A stretch of DNA of 64,000 bases from Oscheius tipulae (GCA_037178975.1 JASJZH010000001.1:4572501-4636500), one strand, 5' to 3'; counted from the stretch's first letter, positions 11,255 through 24,226 are shown. The notes: generated by a model not told the origin, from the sequence alone. Numbers and translations are program-made.

Positions 11255-12603
11255 ATGGTGAGTTTAAACTAAGTCTCAGTTTGTAGTTTTAGGCCCGACA
11301 TATTTTAGGAGTTCTAGCACTTGTTGCCTTGGTTCATGGTGCAATTTTTCGGTACAACGGTGTCCCTAATAATCCATCGGTTTCGACGGCAGCCACTAAT
11401 ACAGCGATTCTCAACGCTTTTCTCAACAATCTTCAGCCTGAAGATGAATTCATATTTCCTGCTGGTGTGACCTATTACCTCGAAGGCGGTGTCATCGTCA
11501 AAGACATTTCTAATGTCATCCTCCGTTTCGATGGGACGCTAATATTCACAAACAATACCCTAACCTGGCCGAAAGACTCGACTGGTCGAGTTCTTGAGTG
11601 TTTCTACTTTGAGAACATCAGCAACGTCACCTTCACTTCCAGTTCCGTCGGCCTCATTGATGGTCAAGGAGCAGCCTGGTGGGGACTTTTGGGCTATGCG
11701 GAATACCTCGAGAATCGACCACGGATTTTGACAATCGCAAATTCACGTAATCTGTTGGTCGAGAACATTTTCTTCAAGAACTCCCCCTACTGGACGGTTT
11801 GGATTCACGAAGTCGATGGTTTGGAAATCCGCTTTTCGGAAATTTCTGCTAGAAAAAATGATTTTGATGGACACAACGACTATAATTTGGTGTAAGTCAG
11901 TTCATGCGGATTCATACTCGACTTGATATCTTTGATTTCAGCTTAAAAGTTTTTTTTCAGTGCCTTCAACACCGACGGCTTCGATGTGACTGGCAAGAAC
12001 GTGTACATCCATGATTGCACAATCTGGAATCAAGACGACTGTATCGCAGTCAAAGACGGTTCCGAAAACATGTTGTTTGAAAGAATCAATGCGAGCGGGT
12101 TAGGCTTGGTAATAGGTTCTATTGGAGGCTCAACTGTTCGGAACATCACCTTCCGAAACTCGTACCTGCACAAGACTTTCAAAGGAATATACACGAAGTT
12201 CCGGGGCCCAGGACTGATTCAAGATGTTCTCTACGAAAACATTACTATGTTCGAGCCAGAACAGTGGCCTATTTGGATTGGACCGGCTCAACAAGCAGAT
12301 TCCGTGGATATTTGTCATCCTAGCCCATGCTCACTTTGTTGGCCTCAAGATCCGAAGGCCGAATGTAATAATCCGGCCGATGCTCAATACATTAACATTA
12401 CCCTCCGAAACATTCTAGTCATCAATCCCGTGAACGGAACTGGAGTCATCATTGGTTCACAGACCCATCCAATACAGAATTTGCTCTTCGACAATGTTGT
12501 GGTTCAAGGAGCGAAGCAGAACTACTTTGTTTGTTCGAATGTGGTCAATGGTATTGCTACTGGAGGCACATATCCGGTTCCAAGTTGTTTTAATACTCAA
12601 TGA
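11255..12603 (+). CDS. Glycoside hydrolase family 28 (polygalacturonase-like) secreted protein
   Basis: Exons 11255-11257 (the ATG alone), 11293-11891 and 11961-12603 give 414 residues. The second exon completes a signal peptide (MARHILGVLALVALVHG). The body is a right-handed beta-helix type sequence with GH28 signatures: NTDGFDV (first catalytic Asp) and NQDDCIAVK (the Asp pair). The third motif, normally GHG, reads SGLGLVIGSIGG, so the catalytic His position is Leu. The fourth, normally RIK, reads GIYTKF. GH28 enzymes cut pectic polygalacturonan by inversion using the Asp residues; activity without the His and Arg is doubtful or altered. GH28 is absent from C. elegans but known from plant-parasitic nematodes, where acquisition from microbes has been proposed. 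The gene carries a typical nematode 5' intron, so it belongs to the host chromosome. Confidence 0.9.
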
Positions 12604-12640
12604 ATAATTTGATACTTTTTTTGCTGAATATATACACTGC

Positions 12641-13340
12641 GCGTCATAATTTTGAGTCACATCCTTAATTTTGCAATATAGAGCGCACTTCGCATTTTAC
12701 TTCTTCTCGTGTCAAAAAACCCCTCAGAAAAATAGTATCAGACAAGTATATCATTTTCTTGAACCTCTGTCTTTGAAAATTCAAAATACGCCCGCGTCAT
12801 AATTATGAGTTAGTACGGGTCTTGCACAGAATTACGTAAGGCAAAAACACGAAACGAATCGTAAATATATTTTTCGAAATCTTAAAAGGTTTCCCCGTTA
12901 AACTGCAACGACATGAAAACGCCTTTCTGCCAAAGAAAGAGCCCAAGCTGAAGGTCTACATCGTGCCGGCAAGGACCATTCTGAAATTGCGACATTGCTT
13001 AGCCGTTCCATCACCTCGATCCGACAATTGTTAGAGGCTGCACAGAAGAAAAGAAAAGCTCCGGGAGCTTTAGAATTCTCACTAAAAGAGACGAAAGCCG
13101 TATCGGCCGCCTTGTATCGAATAGCATGATGTCTGCGAATGATGCTCGTGCCGAACTGGGAGCCGATGTTTCAAAACACGGAGTACGGAAGAATATAAGG
13201 GATTCGAATCCTGTCGACAAGCGAGAACTTATGCGCTGCGTCATTGAAGAAAGTTGGACTACGGCAGCGTGGAAAGTAATACCATCAGAGCAAACTTTTT
13301 CGGCGGTAAAGAATGGGAAGAATTTATTGCCACTGTGATC
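12641..13340 (+). mobile_element. Decayed Tc1/mariner-like transposon fragment
   Basis: The left end has GCGTCATAATTTTGAGTCAC at 12641, and a second copy of the same motif (GCGTCATAATTATGAG) at 12794, like paired transposase sites in a long terminal repeat. From 12929 a frame reads AKERAQAEGLHRAGKDHSE then IATLLSRSITSIRQLLEA, the helix-turn-helix DNA-binding start of Tc1/Tc3-type transposases. After an in-frame stop near 13127 a second frame (13126-13338) holds DVSKHGVRKNIRD and W..V.PSEQTF, matching later parts of the same protein. The catalytic DDE region beyond this is missing and no right terminal repeat is seen. It is a dead copy, starting about 40 bp after the GH28 stop codon. Confidence 0.75.
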
Positions 13341-13439
13341 GAAGATTGTCAAAGTAGGTAGTTCCTTCGGTCTCCTGACGGAAGACCAGATGCGAGCCGG
13401 CCAATGAAAGCACGGTTGTGATATCTGAAAACCAGTTTT

Positions 13440-14668
13440 TTATTTTGATATCGTCCTACTTTTTTCCGGAAAAGTATTCTTCCTTCTGCAGGGAGCCAAA
13501 ACAGCTCTGTTGAATTTAGCCGCCCATTTCTTATCCGCGTTGACGATCGTCAGTCCAACAAAAGCTGTTCCACTGGCAGTAGCTATTTCGAAAAGATGAT
13601 AGAGGAGCAGGGTGGCCCAGTTGATACCATAAGGAATTGTGATTAGAATCACGAGAAAAATAATCAGAAGTCCTACGGCGACAGCGATACAGAAAGCACG
13701 CAAACTGGCAAGAAGGATCTTTCCGAGTCGTACATTTTCCGAGATTTGGAATCTGGAAAAGGGTGCTGTAAAGAGGTGAGTATTTACCTAACAGTAAGTG
13801 GTTGAACATTCGTCTTCATCTGTTTCTCGTACTCGGCTCGCGACCACTCGACCAGTCTTTGAAAGGCAATCAGATTGACAACTAGCCAAATCATACCAAA
13901 GCTCAGGAAAATGGTCAGGGAAGCTCCCACTGAAAAGAGATAAGGATTATTCTACGATCAATCACTATGGACGATCGCTCAGTGGTCGCAGTCTTAATCC
14001 CAAGTGGTATAAACTTTCTCGAAAACGACTAGCCACAACCTAGTTTCTCTACATAAGTTTAAGCAGTGGGTCTACCTGTTTACACGATCTTATTGCTTAT
14101 ACACAAAACTGACCTTGGATAATGACATATGCATTCCCGCAGCATCCCAGATAGCAAAACAGTAGAAACACAATGACTAGAAGTCGATGTCTTTCCTTCT
14201 AATAGGTTTTGATTCGAATAGTAGCAACCACTCGTTCGAGAGTCAAAATAGGAATTGATAAGAGCACAGCTGAGGCGGCTGTACATCGGAGAGCATCCAA
14301 AATGACTGTCACAGGAGCACGCTTCGATACTTCTAAAACTACATTTGAAAGCATATAAATATGAAACGTACCAAAAGTTTCCTGTCCAACAAAGTACAGA
14401 AATAGAAGTGCTATTCTGGATATTGTCACAACAAAATATGCGATGAAAATGGAGGAGAGGATTATATGGACGTGGACGTGAAACTGTGGAGCCTTGAGGA
14501 AAATGACATAGCCTGAAAGTTGTTGTTTGGATAAGAGGTTCGCCTTACCACAAGTAATGACCACAACAACGCCTGGAACGGTTAGTACGAGCTCGCAGAC
14601 GAGCAGGTAAAGATGAGCACACCTTAGATAATCGGGAACCTCAATGTCGTAAACTGTGATCATTCCCA
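13440..14668 (-). pseudogene. sre-like chemoreceptor (copy 2) with an in-frame stop
   Basis: Exons 14549-14668, 14372-14512, 14114-14332, 13788-13929 and 13440-13752 join in the same phases as copy 1 and give the same helices (MITVYDIEVPDYL, LTLERVVATIRIKTY, RFQISENVRLGKILLASLR). Directly after IKTY, where copy 1 has a Glu codon, this copy reads TAG (14199-14201). The frame then resumes KERHRLLVIVFLLFC and continues to a normal end (FPEKSRTISK). No GT donor nearby would splice the stop out, and the intron that copy 1 has at this place is absent. Either the gene is freshly disabled, or this is a sequencing error or readthrough. As in copy 1, the N-terminal exon is not found. Confidence 0.75.
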
Positions 14669-16221
14669 CTATAAATCGTATGGATATTAGTAAAGTAAGA
14701 TTCAAGAGTTCCAAGAAATTTTTATAAATCAAAGGGGTCAGTGAGCAGGATGAACATGTTTACTTTGGCAGTATGGAAACCCCATTCTCACGGTTGGCAA
14801 AACACCCAGTTTCAAGGAAACAATTTCTCATAAGAAACTTGGTGTTACTAGTCAGTGTTCCAGGAACGGACAGCTTGGTTTGTTATAACAATACAGGAGA
14901 GGTTAACGGAATGTTCCAAAGCTATCTATTAATGACATTTTCAAAGATCAGAGAGAGAATACGCATGTTCCGCTAGATATATTTCAACTGATCACTATAC
15001 TCACCATCGACAGTAAAGATTTTCACCGGCGTACATGTGGTACAAGTTCGAGAGAGCAACTACGATGAAAAATTGAACTGAGAGAAGTCTCGAAGTTCTT
15101 ATGCTCTTACTAGATGAAACTGCTGTCAAAAGGAGATACTAGATGAAAACTGAAAGCGAGATAGAAAGACAGAGTCAAGCATTCAACAGAGTGAACCAAA
15201 GACTCGAAGAACATCCTAGATTACTGAGCGTTAACTGGAAGTAAACCTACGCTTTTCCTAGGTGTGTTTATAATTCTGTGGATTGGTCAAAGTCACTTTT
15301 TGGTAAAAACAGCTAAATTGATTTTCCGGAAAGTGTTATTCAAATTTTTCTCCTGTATGCGAGAATGTAATCACATTTGACATCTTTTTCATCTTTGGTC
15401 GAAACCAGGAAATCAGTTTTTGAACTACCTATTTGTAAAAGTATGTCGCGTTTATTGAAGGACTGTATGAAGTTGTTCCTCACAAGATCGATCATCTGCC
15501 AGATGTGCAATATCTTCAGCAAATGGATCTCGCCAAGAGAAAGGCAGATCATGAGGAAGGATGTGACGGAAATGAGTCTCTACAATCACCGCGATTGTAC
15601 TCAGCGTGTAAGTAGGCGCAATAAGAGCATCACATGTAGTGAGTGGGACTGGCTGGAGTCCACTATTGAAGACAGTTTCCAACTTTAGTTGTTCTAAAGG
15701 CAGACAAGGTATGGACCCTCTCCTTCAGATAAAAACGCCCGATTGAAAGTGAAGCAAGCTAGCTAATCAGTGTGGATCTGTCTCATTCCTACTCTCTAAA
15801 ACCCGAGTCAATATCGTTCAAGAAATGAATACTAGATGTCTGATGTGTTCAGTAAATCGACCACCTATTCCTCTTCTTCACACAAAACTGTCTCCCAACG
15901 ACACTTGAATTGCCATTTTTAATTGCAACAGATTTGCGATAAAAGTTTGTTTTAGCAAAAGGTTTGCTAACTTGAAGTTCAAAAATTCAAAACAAAACAA
16001 TATTCAGTTCCTTCAAATTCTACTGAAAGATAGGTGAGACTGTGTCAAGATGAGTTACGACAGCTATTGGCGTACTGAGCAGTTCGGAAAGAGTATCAGG
16101 TTCTTCTGCAAGTATCAGCCGACTTCCCCGATCACAATTGAGATCGACCGATGCTCGGGGATCTGACTCTCTCACATCTCTGTCTCCGCTCTCGTATGCG
16201 TTTAACACCTGATGAACAATG
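14669..16221. other. Mostly non-coding; two minus-strand coding-like frames
   Basis: On the minus strand, 15452-15690 follows a ctttag acceptor and reads LKLETVFNSGLQPVPLTTC, later ILPHDLPFSWRDPFAEDIA, to a stop. Another at 16019-16237 reads DTIYLDIVHQVLNAYESGD and later EEPDTLSELLSTPIAVVTH. Composition is protein-like, but I recognise no family and could not join them. They may be exons of one unidentified gene or an old remnant. The first exon of the sre-like copy 2 could also lie here. Confidence 0.3.
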
Positions 16222-16640
16222 TCCAGATAAATCGTGTCCCCGCGGATTCACCTTTGGTTCAAAAACGTGTGCTTGATCTGGGTTCTAGAAAGTTTCTACT
16301 ATAAAGAAATACCAGTTGACTCACACCACAATGAAATGGAATCAGGCTGAAAACCACTGTCGCGAGAAGAAGGTCCATCCGGCCTCGATTCAAAGCCGCG
16401 ATGAGGTCAAATTTACCACTTGTCTCCTTGCCTGGCTATCTCTCTTCACATAGACAACGAGTTACAGATTCATCATCGGCATTCTCTTCTGACTCTTCTA
16501 ATGCTCCATGACACCCATAAATCCGAATGAAACACTGGTCACATGACAAAAAATCTGACTGAAAGAGGATCTGACTTTTACTCTTCAACAAAGGTTGTCT
16601 CTTCAACTACAGAAGCCAACAAAGAATGGACAATCGTTCC
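16222..16640 (+). pseudogene. C-type lectin-like domain relic
   Basis: Fragments in order read CPRGFTFGSKTC, then HTTMKWNQAENHCREKK followed by VHPASIQSRDE, then RFIIGILF. The first is the usual start of a nematode C-type lectin domain. The second is its W..Ae..C...hLasI.S..E core. The third resembles the FWIGL strand. Stops and frame changes interrupt the fragments, and the calcium/sugar-binding half is not recognisable. No set of introns restores an open frame. I call it a decayed copy. Confidence 0.6.
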
Positions 16641-17083
16641 AATTGACTCTCCAGTTGGAGATTAAACACCTTATGGGCTTAGTTCAAACGGAAACAAAGT
16701 AATATGGCTCCAGAGTATCGGCTATAGTCGGACAAGCAGCCGCTGTCAGCAAAGAAGCATCACAGGTATTCCTGTTCATTTTGAGCTTTCGAGAATTCCA
16801 TTCGTTTTGATAAAATTTTTTATCTGAAAACTCCATAAAACAAAAATGCTGGTGATTCCATGAAACAGCTGCGAACAAGCGTGTGCGTCTCCAAAAAGAC
16901 GACACCCTATTTCCCTTCCACGTAAGTCTGCCGATAAGAAACACACGTCTCCCAGGGAGGGACGAATTTGTCTCGCCTATTGTATCAGTTACCATTATTC
17001 ATCTTTCTCGTTCACACAATCGATTTCCCCTTTGGGTTGCCACAATAATCCCTAAGCCGTTGTCACAACACTCCTGTTCAGAC
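16641..17083. other. No supported gene; upstream flank of the p24 gene
   Basis: Both strands have short open frames without exon boundaries or family resemblance. The region presumably includes the promoter and 5' untranslated part of the gene that starts at 17084. Confidence 0.3.
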
Positions 17084-17922
17084 ATGCGTGCACTACTTTT
17101 CCTGGCTCTGACCAGCCTGACAGACGGGTTTACGACTCGAAGCACTCTCGGCGTGGATAGTCAGGTCGGTCGACAGATTATCTTCGATCTGGAGACAAAG
17201 TAAGGAAACTCTATGCAAAAAAAAGACTGCTTAGAATGACGTGTATGTACGAGAAACTCGAGCCGGGAATGATCTACCGACTAAGCATTTATGTAAGTTA
17301 AAAAAGATGCCAATATTGTTTCTAGCCCTATCCTATGATGCAATCTCGTTTTCCTCTCCAAATGCGTCTTACCTCGCCTTCAGCCTCCTTCTCGTTCGTT
17401 TTTGTCCAACTGTTTATTTTAAATCTTGCAGAGAATGGGCAAATGGCGATGGAGAGGCAAAGATGAGCCACAATACGACGGAAGACGGTATTTTCCTCCA
17501 AAAATAGCCTAATGTATACAAAAAATAGGCGACTATGAGATCTGTTTCTTTGCACCAAGACCTGTTCGAATCTCCTTCAACTCCTTCTTCCATCACCCCG
17601 AAAAAGTCGAGAAATCGTTTCAGGACTATTTGGACAAGCATCAAATGAACGCGAACATCAAGGAGACTGTGACCAAGCTGTTCCAGTACCTCTACAATAT
17701 TCTCTACTCGATCAAGTTCTACAACCAGGTATATTTTTCCATATGTAGTTTAACTCGAATCAACAGATTTCCATCCGGGACGAGGCGATGCAGCAGATGA
17801 GCGGCGATTACATTCAGACCTATGCCATGGTTTTTGCCGGAACAACGGTCCTTTTGTCCATTTTCCAGGTGACTATGATCAGACGAATGTTTAAAATCGA
17901 CACTAAAAGAATTAGAATTTAA
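17084..17922 (+). CDS. p24/TMED (emp24/GOLD) cargo receptor
   Basis: Exons 17084-17199, 17235-17292, about 17432-17487, 17529-17728 and 17767-17922. MRALLFLALTSLTDGF is a signal peptide. TCMYEKLEPGMIYRL carries the conserved luminal Cys of the GOLD domain, and GDYEICFF its partner near the domain end. A helical stretch (EKVEKSFQDYLDKHQ) follows, then a single membrane span (YAMVFAGTTVLLSIFQ) and a short cytosolic tail with Lys/Arg (MIRRMFKIDTKRIRI). p24 proteins cycle between ER and Golgi and help package cargo in COPII/COPI vesicles. The exon at 17432 is in the right frame for its downstream neighbour but not for its upstream one, so about 20 residues of the GOLD domain (the Gly-Gly strand) are not accounted for; a small exon is missed or a base is wrong. 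It ends 41 bp from the convergent ZnT gene. Confidence 0.8.
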
Positions 17923-17963
17923 TATACAAAAAACAGGCTTTTAATAAAAGTGAAGACGGGTTC

Positions 17964-19792
<1,829 letters not shown>

Positions 19793-20422
19793 ATGTCAAT
19801 TGAGCATGTAGTGGATCTGTCGCAGTGGATAGATGATAGCCAGCTGGGAACATTCATTGGATACAAGGGCCAAAATATCAAAGGCATCGAGAAAAGGAGA
19901 AAAGTAAGTTTTTCTGAGCGTTGCAAATATAAGTTCCAGGTACTGCTGCACATCGAACGAAGCCTCAATTTAAAGATTACTGGTACCCCAAAGGCTGTGG
20001 ACCTAGCTCTCGTCGATGTGGAGCTCCATGCTCTGTCAATTTTGGCCTCGAATGGAAATCATTCATTCAGTGTTCCTGCAGAACGAGTCGGCTATCTAAT
20101 CGGTCAGCGTTTTTCTTCCTCAAAATGATTTCATTTCAGGTAAAAATGGATCCAAAGTAAACGCGATCAAAAACGACAGTGGAGCCAAAGTCTGTCTAGA
20201 AAGAGAGCAACTCAATTCTGAGAGCACCAAAGTCACCATTACAGGTTGCTTGTTAGTTTTTTTTCCATTTTATTAATCATAGGCGAATTCTCTGTCATTT
20301 TATCAGCCGTAGGCATGATCAAAGATAGACTTGACTCATTCGAACGGGACTTTACGCCTTACAACCGCGCGGATCGCAAAGAATTCTTCGAAAGCTGGGA
20401 TGAGATCGTTTACGAAGACTGA
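19793..20422 (+). CDS. Protein with two KH RNA-binding domains
   Basis: Exons 19793-19903, 19940-20102, 20140-20244 and 20283-20422 give 172 residues. Two KH-type units are visible, each with a GxxG loop: LGTFIGYKGQNIKGIEKRR (about residues 18-36) and ERVGYLIGKNGSKVNAIKN (about 85-103), each followed by a beta strand ending in ITG (KITGTPKAV, VTITGEFSV). KH domains bind single-stranded RNA or DNA through that loop. The protein ends EFFESWDEIVYED. There is no other domain and no orthologue I can name. It is likely an RNA-binding regulator, which is inference from the fold only. The start codon is the first ATG after a possible spliced-leader acceptor. Confidence 0.75.
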
Positions 20423-20670
20423 ATATGTTTATCTGTATATACTACTTTTTAATTATCATGTCATTCCATTAAACTCGTTTTTACTGTTCCTGGCCTTCTT
20501 TTTAACTGATTCCAGGACAGTTTCGTACCTTTCGATCAAGTGGGTGGCAGTGTACGTGGCCCCGCTGTCCTATTTTCATGCCCACGTTGCCTGACTCCGC
20601 CTTTCCTAGAAGTCTGGACAGTTTCCTTCTCCAGAAACCCTTTCCTTCAATGTTTTTTTTTGATTTTAGA

Positions 20671-22472
20671 ATGATCAAAGGCATCGATCCCATTTGGCAG
20701 GCTCTATTAGCTGGTGGATTCACATGGGCAGTTACTGCGCTCGGAGCAGCTCTCGTCTTCGTCATGAAACATCAAAACAAAAAACTTTTAGGTAATCCCA
20801 ATTCTTTTTCTCGATATATTTCGTTCAAACTTACAGACGGAAGCCTTGGATTTGCTGCCGGAGTGATGACGGCTGCCTCTTTTTGGTCTCTGCTGGCGCC
20901 GGCCATAGAATTCGCCGAGATGCAGTATGGAAAACTCGCCTTTATTCCTGTAGCCATCGGTTTCGGTCTCGGGGCGGCTTTCGTCGGATTTACTGATAAA
21001 CTTCTTCCCACGTAAGCTTTTTTTCACTTTTTTTGCGAAGCTAATCAAAACTTCAAAGGCTTCTTGAAGCTCCGCTCGATCTAGGTTGCACATATTTCAA
21101 GCAAAAACAATTTACCAAATATCCCTCCTTCAGATGTGTTCTCGGCGACGCTTCCGTCATCGACATGCTGGCCCCATGTCGCGCCGAAACAGAACTCTCG
21201 TTAATGTCGAATGATCCAGACTCGACCTCGACAGCCGTCCGGTATGAAAACTCTGATTATGATAGCAACGTTCTACGTCAAAGGACAAATGCCGTGAGGT
21301 GAGCAGCCCGGGACCGGAGCGAGAATCTTGTTTCTTTTCACAAACATGGGCGGTGGCGGATTTTTCAAAATGTAACTCACCTCTGTAATGCGTCGTCGCT
21401 TATGGCACACTACCCTCTGTTCACACCACTATCTCTTTCTCTCTGTGTCCACTCTTCAAACAATCATCCCTGAAACTTTCTCGTTCCGGAAGCTGGTTGC
21501 TCTGTCGCGTGTCTTTTGTCTCCCAGTCTATTTCGGCCGTTTTCCCTGTACCTTTTCCGCCTCTTTCAGACCAATTTCCGAAGATCGAGAGGTCGGAAAT
21601 GATGCAAATGTCAACAAACTGACGATGCATGTTCCTCGCACGAGTAACGAGGACTACAAAACATCCTGGAGACGAATCCTACTCCTCATTCTGGCCGTAA
21701 CAATGCATAACATTCCTGAGGTTTGCATCTTTTCCATTTATTATTATGAACTAATTCAGGGCCTTGCGGTCGGTGTGGGATTCGCGTCTGCCGGTCAAAC
21801 TGAGCATGCCACCTTCGAGACAGCCTTCAACCTGGCTGTCGGCATCGGTCTACAGAACTTTCCCGAAGGACTGGCTGTCTCTCTGCCGCTAGCCGCATTT
21901 GGACATTCGAAACTAAAGGTTAGTCTTTCCTGTTTGCCACAGACCTCTTGGGTAATCAAGAGTCTTCGAATAGGGACAAGCCATGAATGTATTAGTATGG
22001 AACCAAATTCTCTTAGTTTTCTCAAGTTTAGCCATTTGTTCTTGCTGTTTTTACTAGCAAAATAGTTCATTTGTGTACCTGACTTTTCGACGAATCCAAC
22101 GAGAACAACAGCTCTACTTCAGAGCTACTGAGCCGATTTTTGATAAAGTGTCCACAGAACTCTGTAAGAAAAGTACTTGTCTATAAAACGAGATGTTCAT
22201 ACAGCCGAAGTTACCCGAAGTTCTAGGCCTTCTGGTACGGGCAGCTGTCAGGAATGGTCGAGCCGGTAGCCGCCTTCATAGGAGCTATTGCCGTTATGTT
22301 GATGAAGCCCATTCTGCCCTACGCATTGGCCTTTGCAGCCGGAGCCATGATCTTCGTCGTCTTCGATGACATAATCCCCGAGGCACAATCCGGAGGCAAC
22401 GGCAAGTTGGCATCCTTCTGTAGCATCTGCGGTTTCCTCGTTATGATGGCTCTCGATGTCGGTCTCGCATAA
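20671..22472 (+). CDS. zipt-11: ZIP-family metal transporter, SLC39A11 (ZIP11) type
   Basis: Exons 20671-20791, 20837-21011, 21134-21298, 21570-21720, 21760-21918 and 22227-22472 encode 338 residues, close to the usual length of ZIP11. Eight membrane spans are expected. The two metal-binding helices are obvious: AVTMHNIPEGLAVGVGFAS and GIGLQNFPEGLAVSLPLA. A variable polar loop (about residues 100-170) separates spans 3 and 4. The C-terminus (PILPYALAFAAGAMIFVVFDD) is highly characteristic. ZIP11 proteins import Zn2+ (and perhaps Cu2+) toward the cytosol and are found on Golgi and nuclear membranes in mammals. The two larger introns (271 and 308 bp) are unusual for this window. The symbol is by orthology and not proven. 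Confidence 0.92.
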
Positions 22473-22747
22473 TTATCCCCCTTTTTGTACATAGAAAAGT
22501 TTAATTTGTCTTAAAAGATCATCTGCACGTGTAATCCTCTGTGAGGAACGGGATCCGGTCCGGGCTATATTTCCTTGTTGCCATCTTTGGCATATTGCTG
22601 TGATTCATTTCGTGTTTTCATACCGTAGTAGTTATTTATTGCGTGCAATACAATTGATAAAGTCTAATTCTCAGTTTCCGTAAGTTCCTCTGGTGCTCGT
22701 CGCACTTTTTATCTCATAAAAACTCGCGAACTTTTATTGATGGTTAG

Positions 22748-24183
22748 ATGCTCCTCTCACGAGCAGCCAGACTGCCTCGACGGGCCTACACAGAGCTTGA
22801 TTATGCTCGTCACATGCCGAAAGAATATGTGGAGCGCATGAAGCGAACCGTTCCCAGGAAGGTCTACGGTGAGAGGTTGGTCTTTTTTCTGACAAAGAAT
22901 TATTGGTTTCAAAAGACTTGAAAATAGCTCGAATCTCTAGACGCCAACTGTTGCAGATGTTTCTTGCTTTTTGTTTCTTGGAATTTCGTTTTTGCTGAAA
23001 ACTGAATAACCATTAGAGAAAATAGTTCGGTTATTTAAACGTTACTCTTTTCTTTTGAAGATCAGCGACCTTTTACAGATTCGGAGCCCCGGATATCACT
23101 CGCTGGTATGTTCATCCGGATGACTACGAGCCGACTCACGATCGTCCCTGGTTGAGCGAGACTCTGTCGAAAAATCTGGAGAAGGTCCAAGAATATCATT
23201 CGCGACAGCTCCACCAGAAGTTCTACGGACTGAGACGACCACAAGTTCGTCGAATTCCCGAAGCGGAATGGACCTTCTTCCCGGGAGATCTTGTCCAGGT
23301 AACTTTTTTTCGAGTATTTCTGGAGAACAAAATTCAGATCATGGTCGGCAAGGACAAGGGCAGACAGGGAACCGTGCTCCAGGTCAGTCGGGAAACTAAC
23401 GAGGTTCTTGTGGACGGAATGCACACAAAATTGGAGGAAGAAGTCGAAGGAGCCGCCAAGTTGGGAGTCGATCAGACTATGAGGTTGTTTCATCTCTCTT
23501 CCCATCGAATGAACCCAATTCAGATGGGCTGAGAAGCCGCTGAGAATAGACAAACAGCAGGTTATGCTCGTCGATCCGAATGACAGCAATCCCTGCACTG
23601 CCGAGTTTGTTTTTCTCATTAAAATATTTTATTTTATGTTCAGATGGACGCTGAACAGCGGCGGAACAGAATATATCCGAATCTCCAAGTCGTCAGGCTA
23701 CGAAATACCGCTTCCCAGCCAGGCCAGCGTCACATACGACTACCTACAGCCGGACAAATACATTGGTTAGTTCTTGTTATTTCTTCAAATAGGAAACGAA
23801 ATACTAGAAATGTGTAAAAACAGGCAGGATCATCCGTTAATCTTCACAGAAGTTCCCAGGCATTGGTAGAAGTAGTTTTGGAACCCGAATTAGTATAGAA
23901 ACAAATACAGATAGAAAATGAGGCTGCAAGAAAAATGGAAGTTGTTGTAATGAGTTTTACAAGACTTTTCAAGTGCCCGAACAAAATGCTAAACACATTG
24001 TGACTTTAGAAATTTCGAGTATTAACTAACCTTCAATTTCCAGAAGTCGCCGCCAAAGATACACCAGCCAAAGCTGTCCTGGAACGAACCTACGTCCCGA
24101 AGCTGTGCTCATTCGAGGACGAAATCATGGAGAATATGGGCATCAAGGAGGATCGCGTAGCCAAACCGACCTATTGGTATTAG
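22748..24183 (+). CDS. mrpl-24: Mitochondrial large ribosomal subunit protein L24
   Basis: Exons 22748-22875, 23079-23298, 23338-23483, 23524-23604, 23644-23765 and 24044-24183 give 278 residues. The N-terminus (MLLSRAARLPRRAYTELDY) is a typical Arg-rich mitochondrial targeting sequence. A KOW motif follows in the middle (FFPGDLVQ then IMVGKDKGRQGTVLQVSRE), then EYIRISKSSGYEIPLPSQ, matching the uL24m family. The protein binds 23S-type rRNA in the mitochondrial ribosome. A polyadenylation signal (AATAAA) lies at 24227-24232. The gene ends 175 bp from the convergent ERLEC1-like gene. Confidence 0.9.
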
Positions 24184-24226
24184 CTCCCTTTTCTAGATTC
24201 TGTTTGTTGTCTGTTAAAATGTTCAT

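Noticed and set aside
16684-16995. 103-codon minus-strand frame
   Set aside because: No acceptor or donor support, no homology and no partner exon; treated as chance.
21388-22065. A 225-codon continuous plus-strand frame across ZIP11 introns
   Set aside because: It reads through two introns with good splice sites; only parts of it are real exons of the ZIP11 gene.
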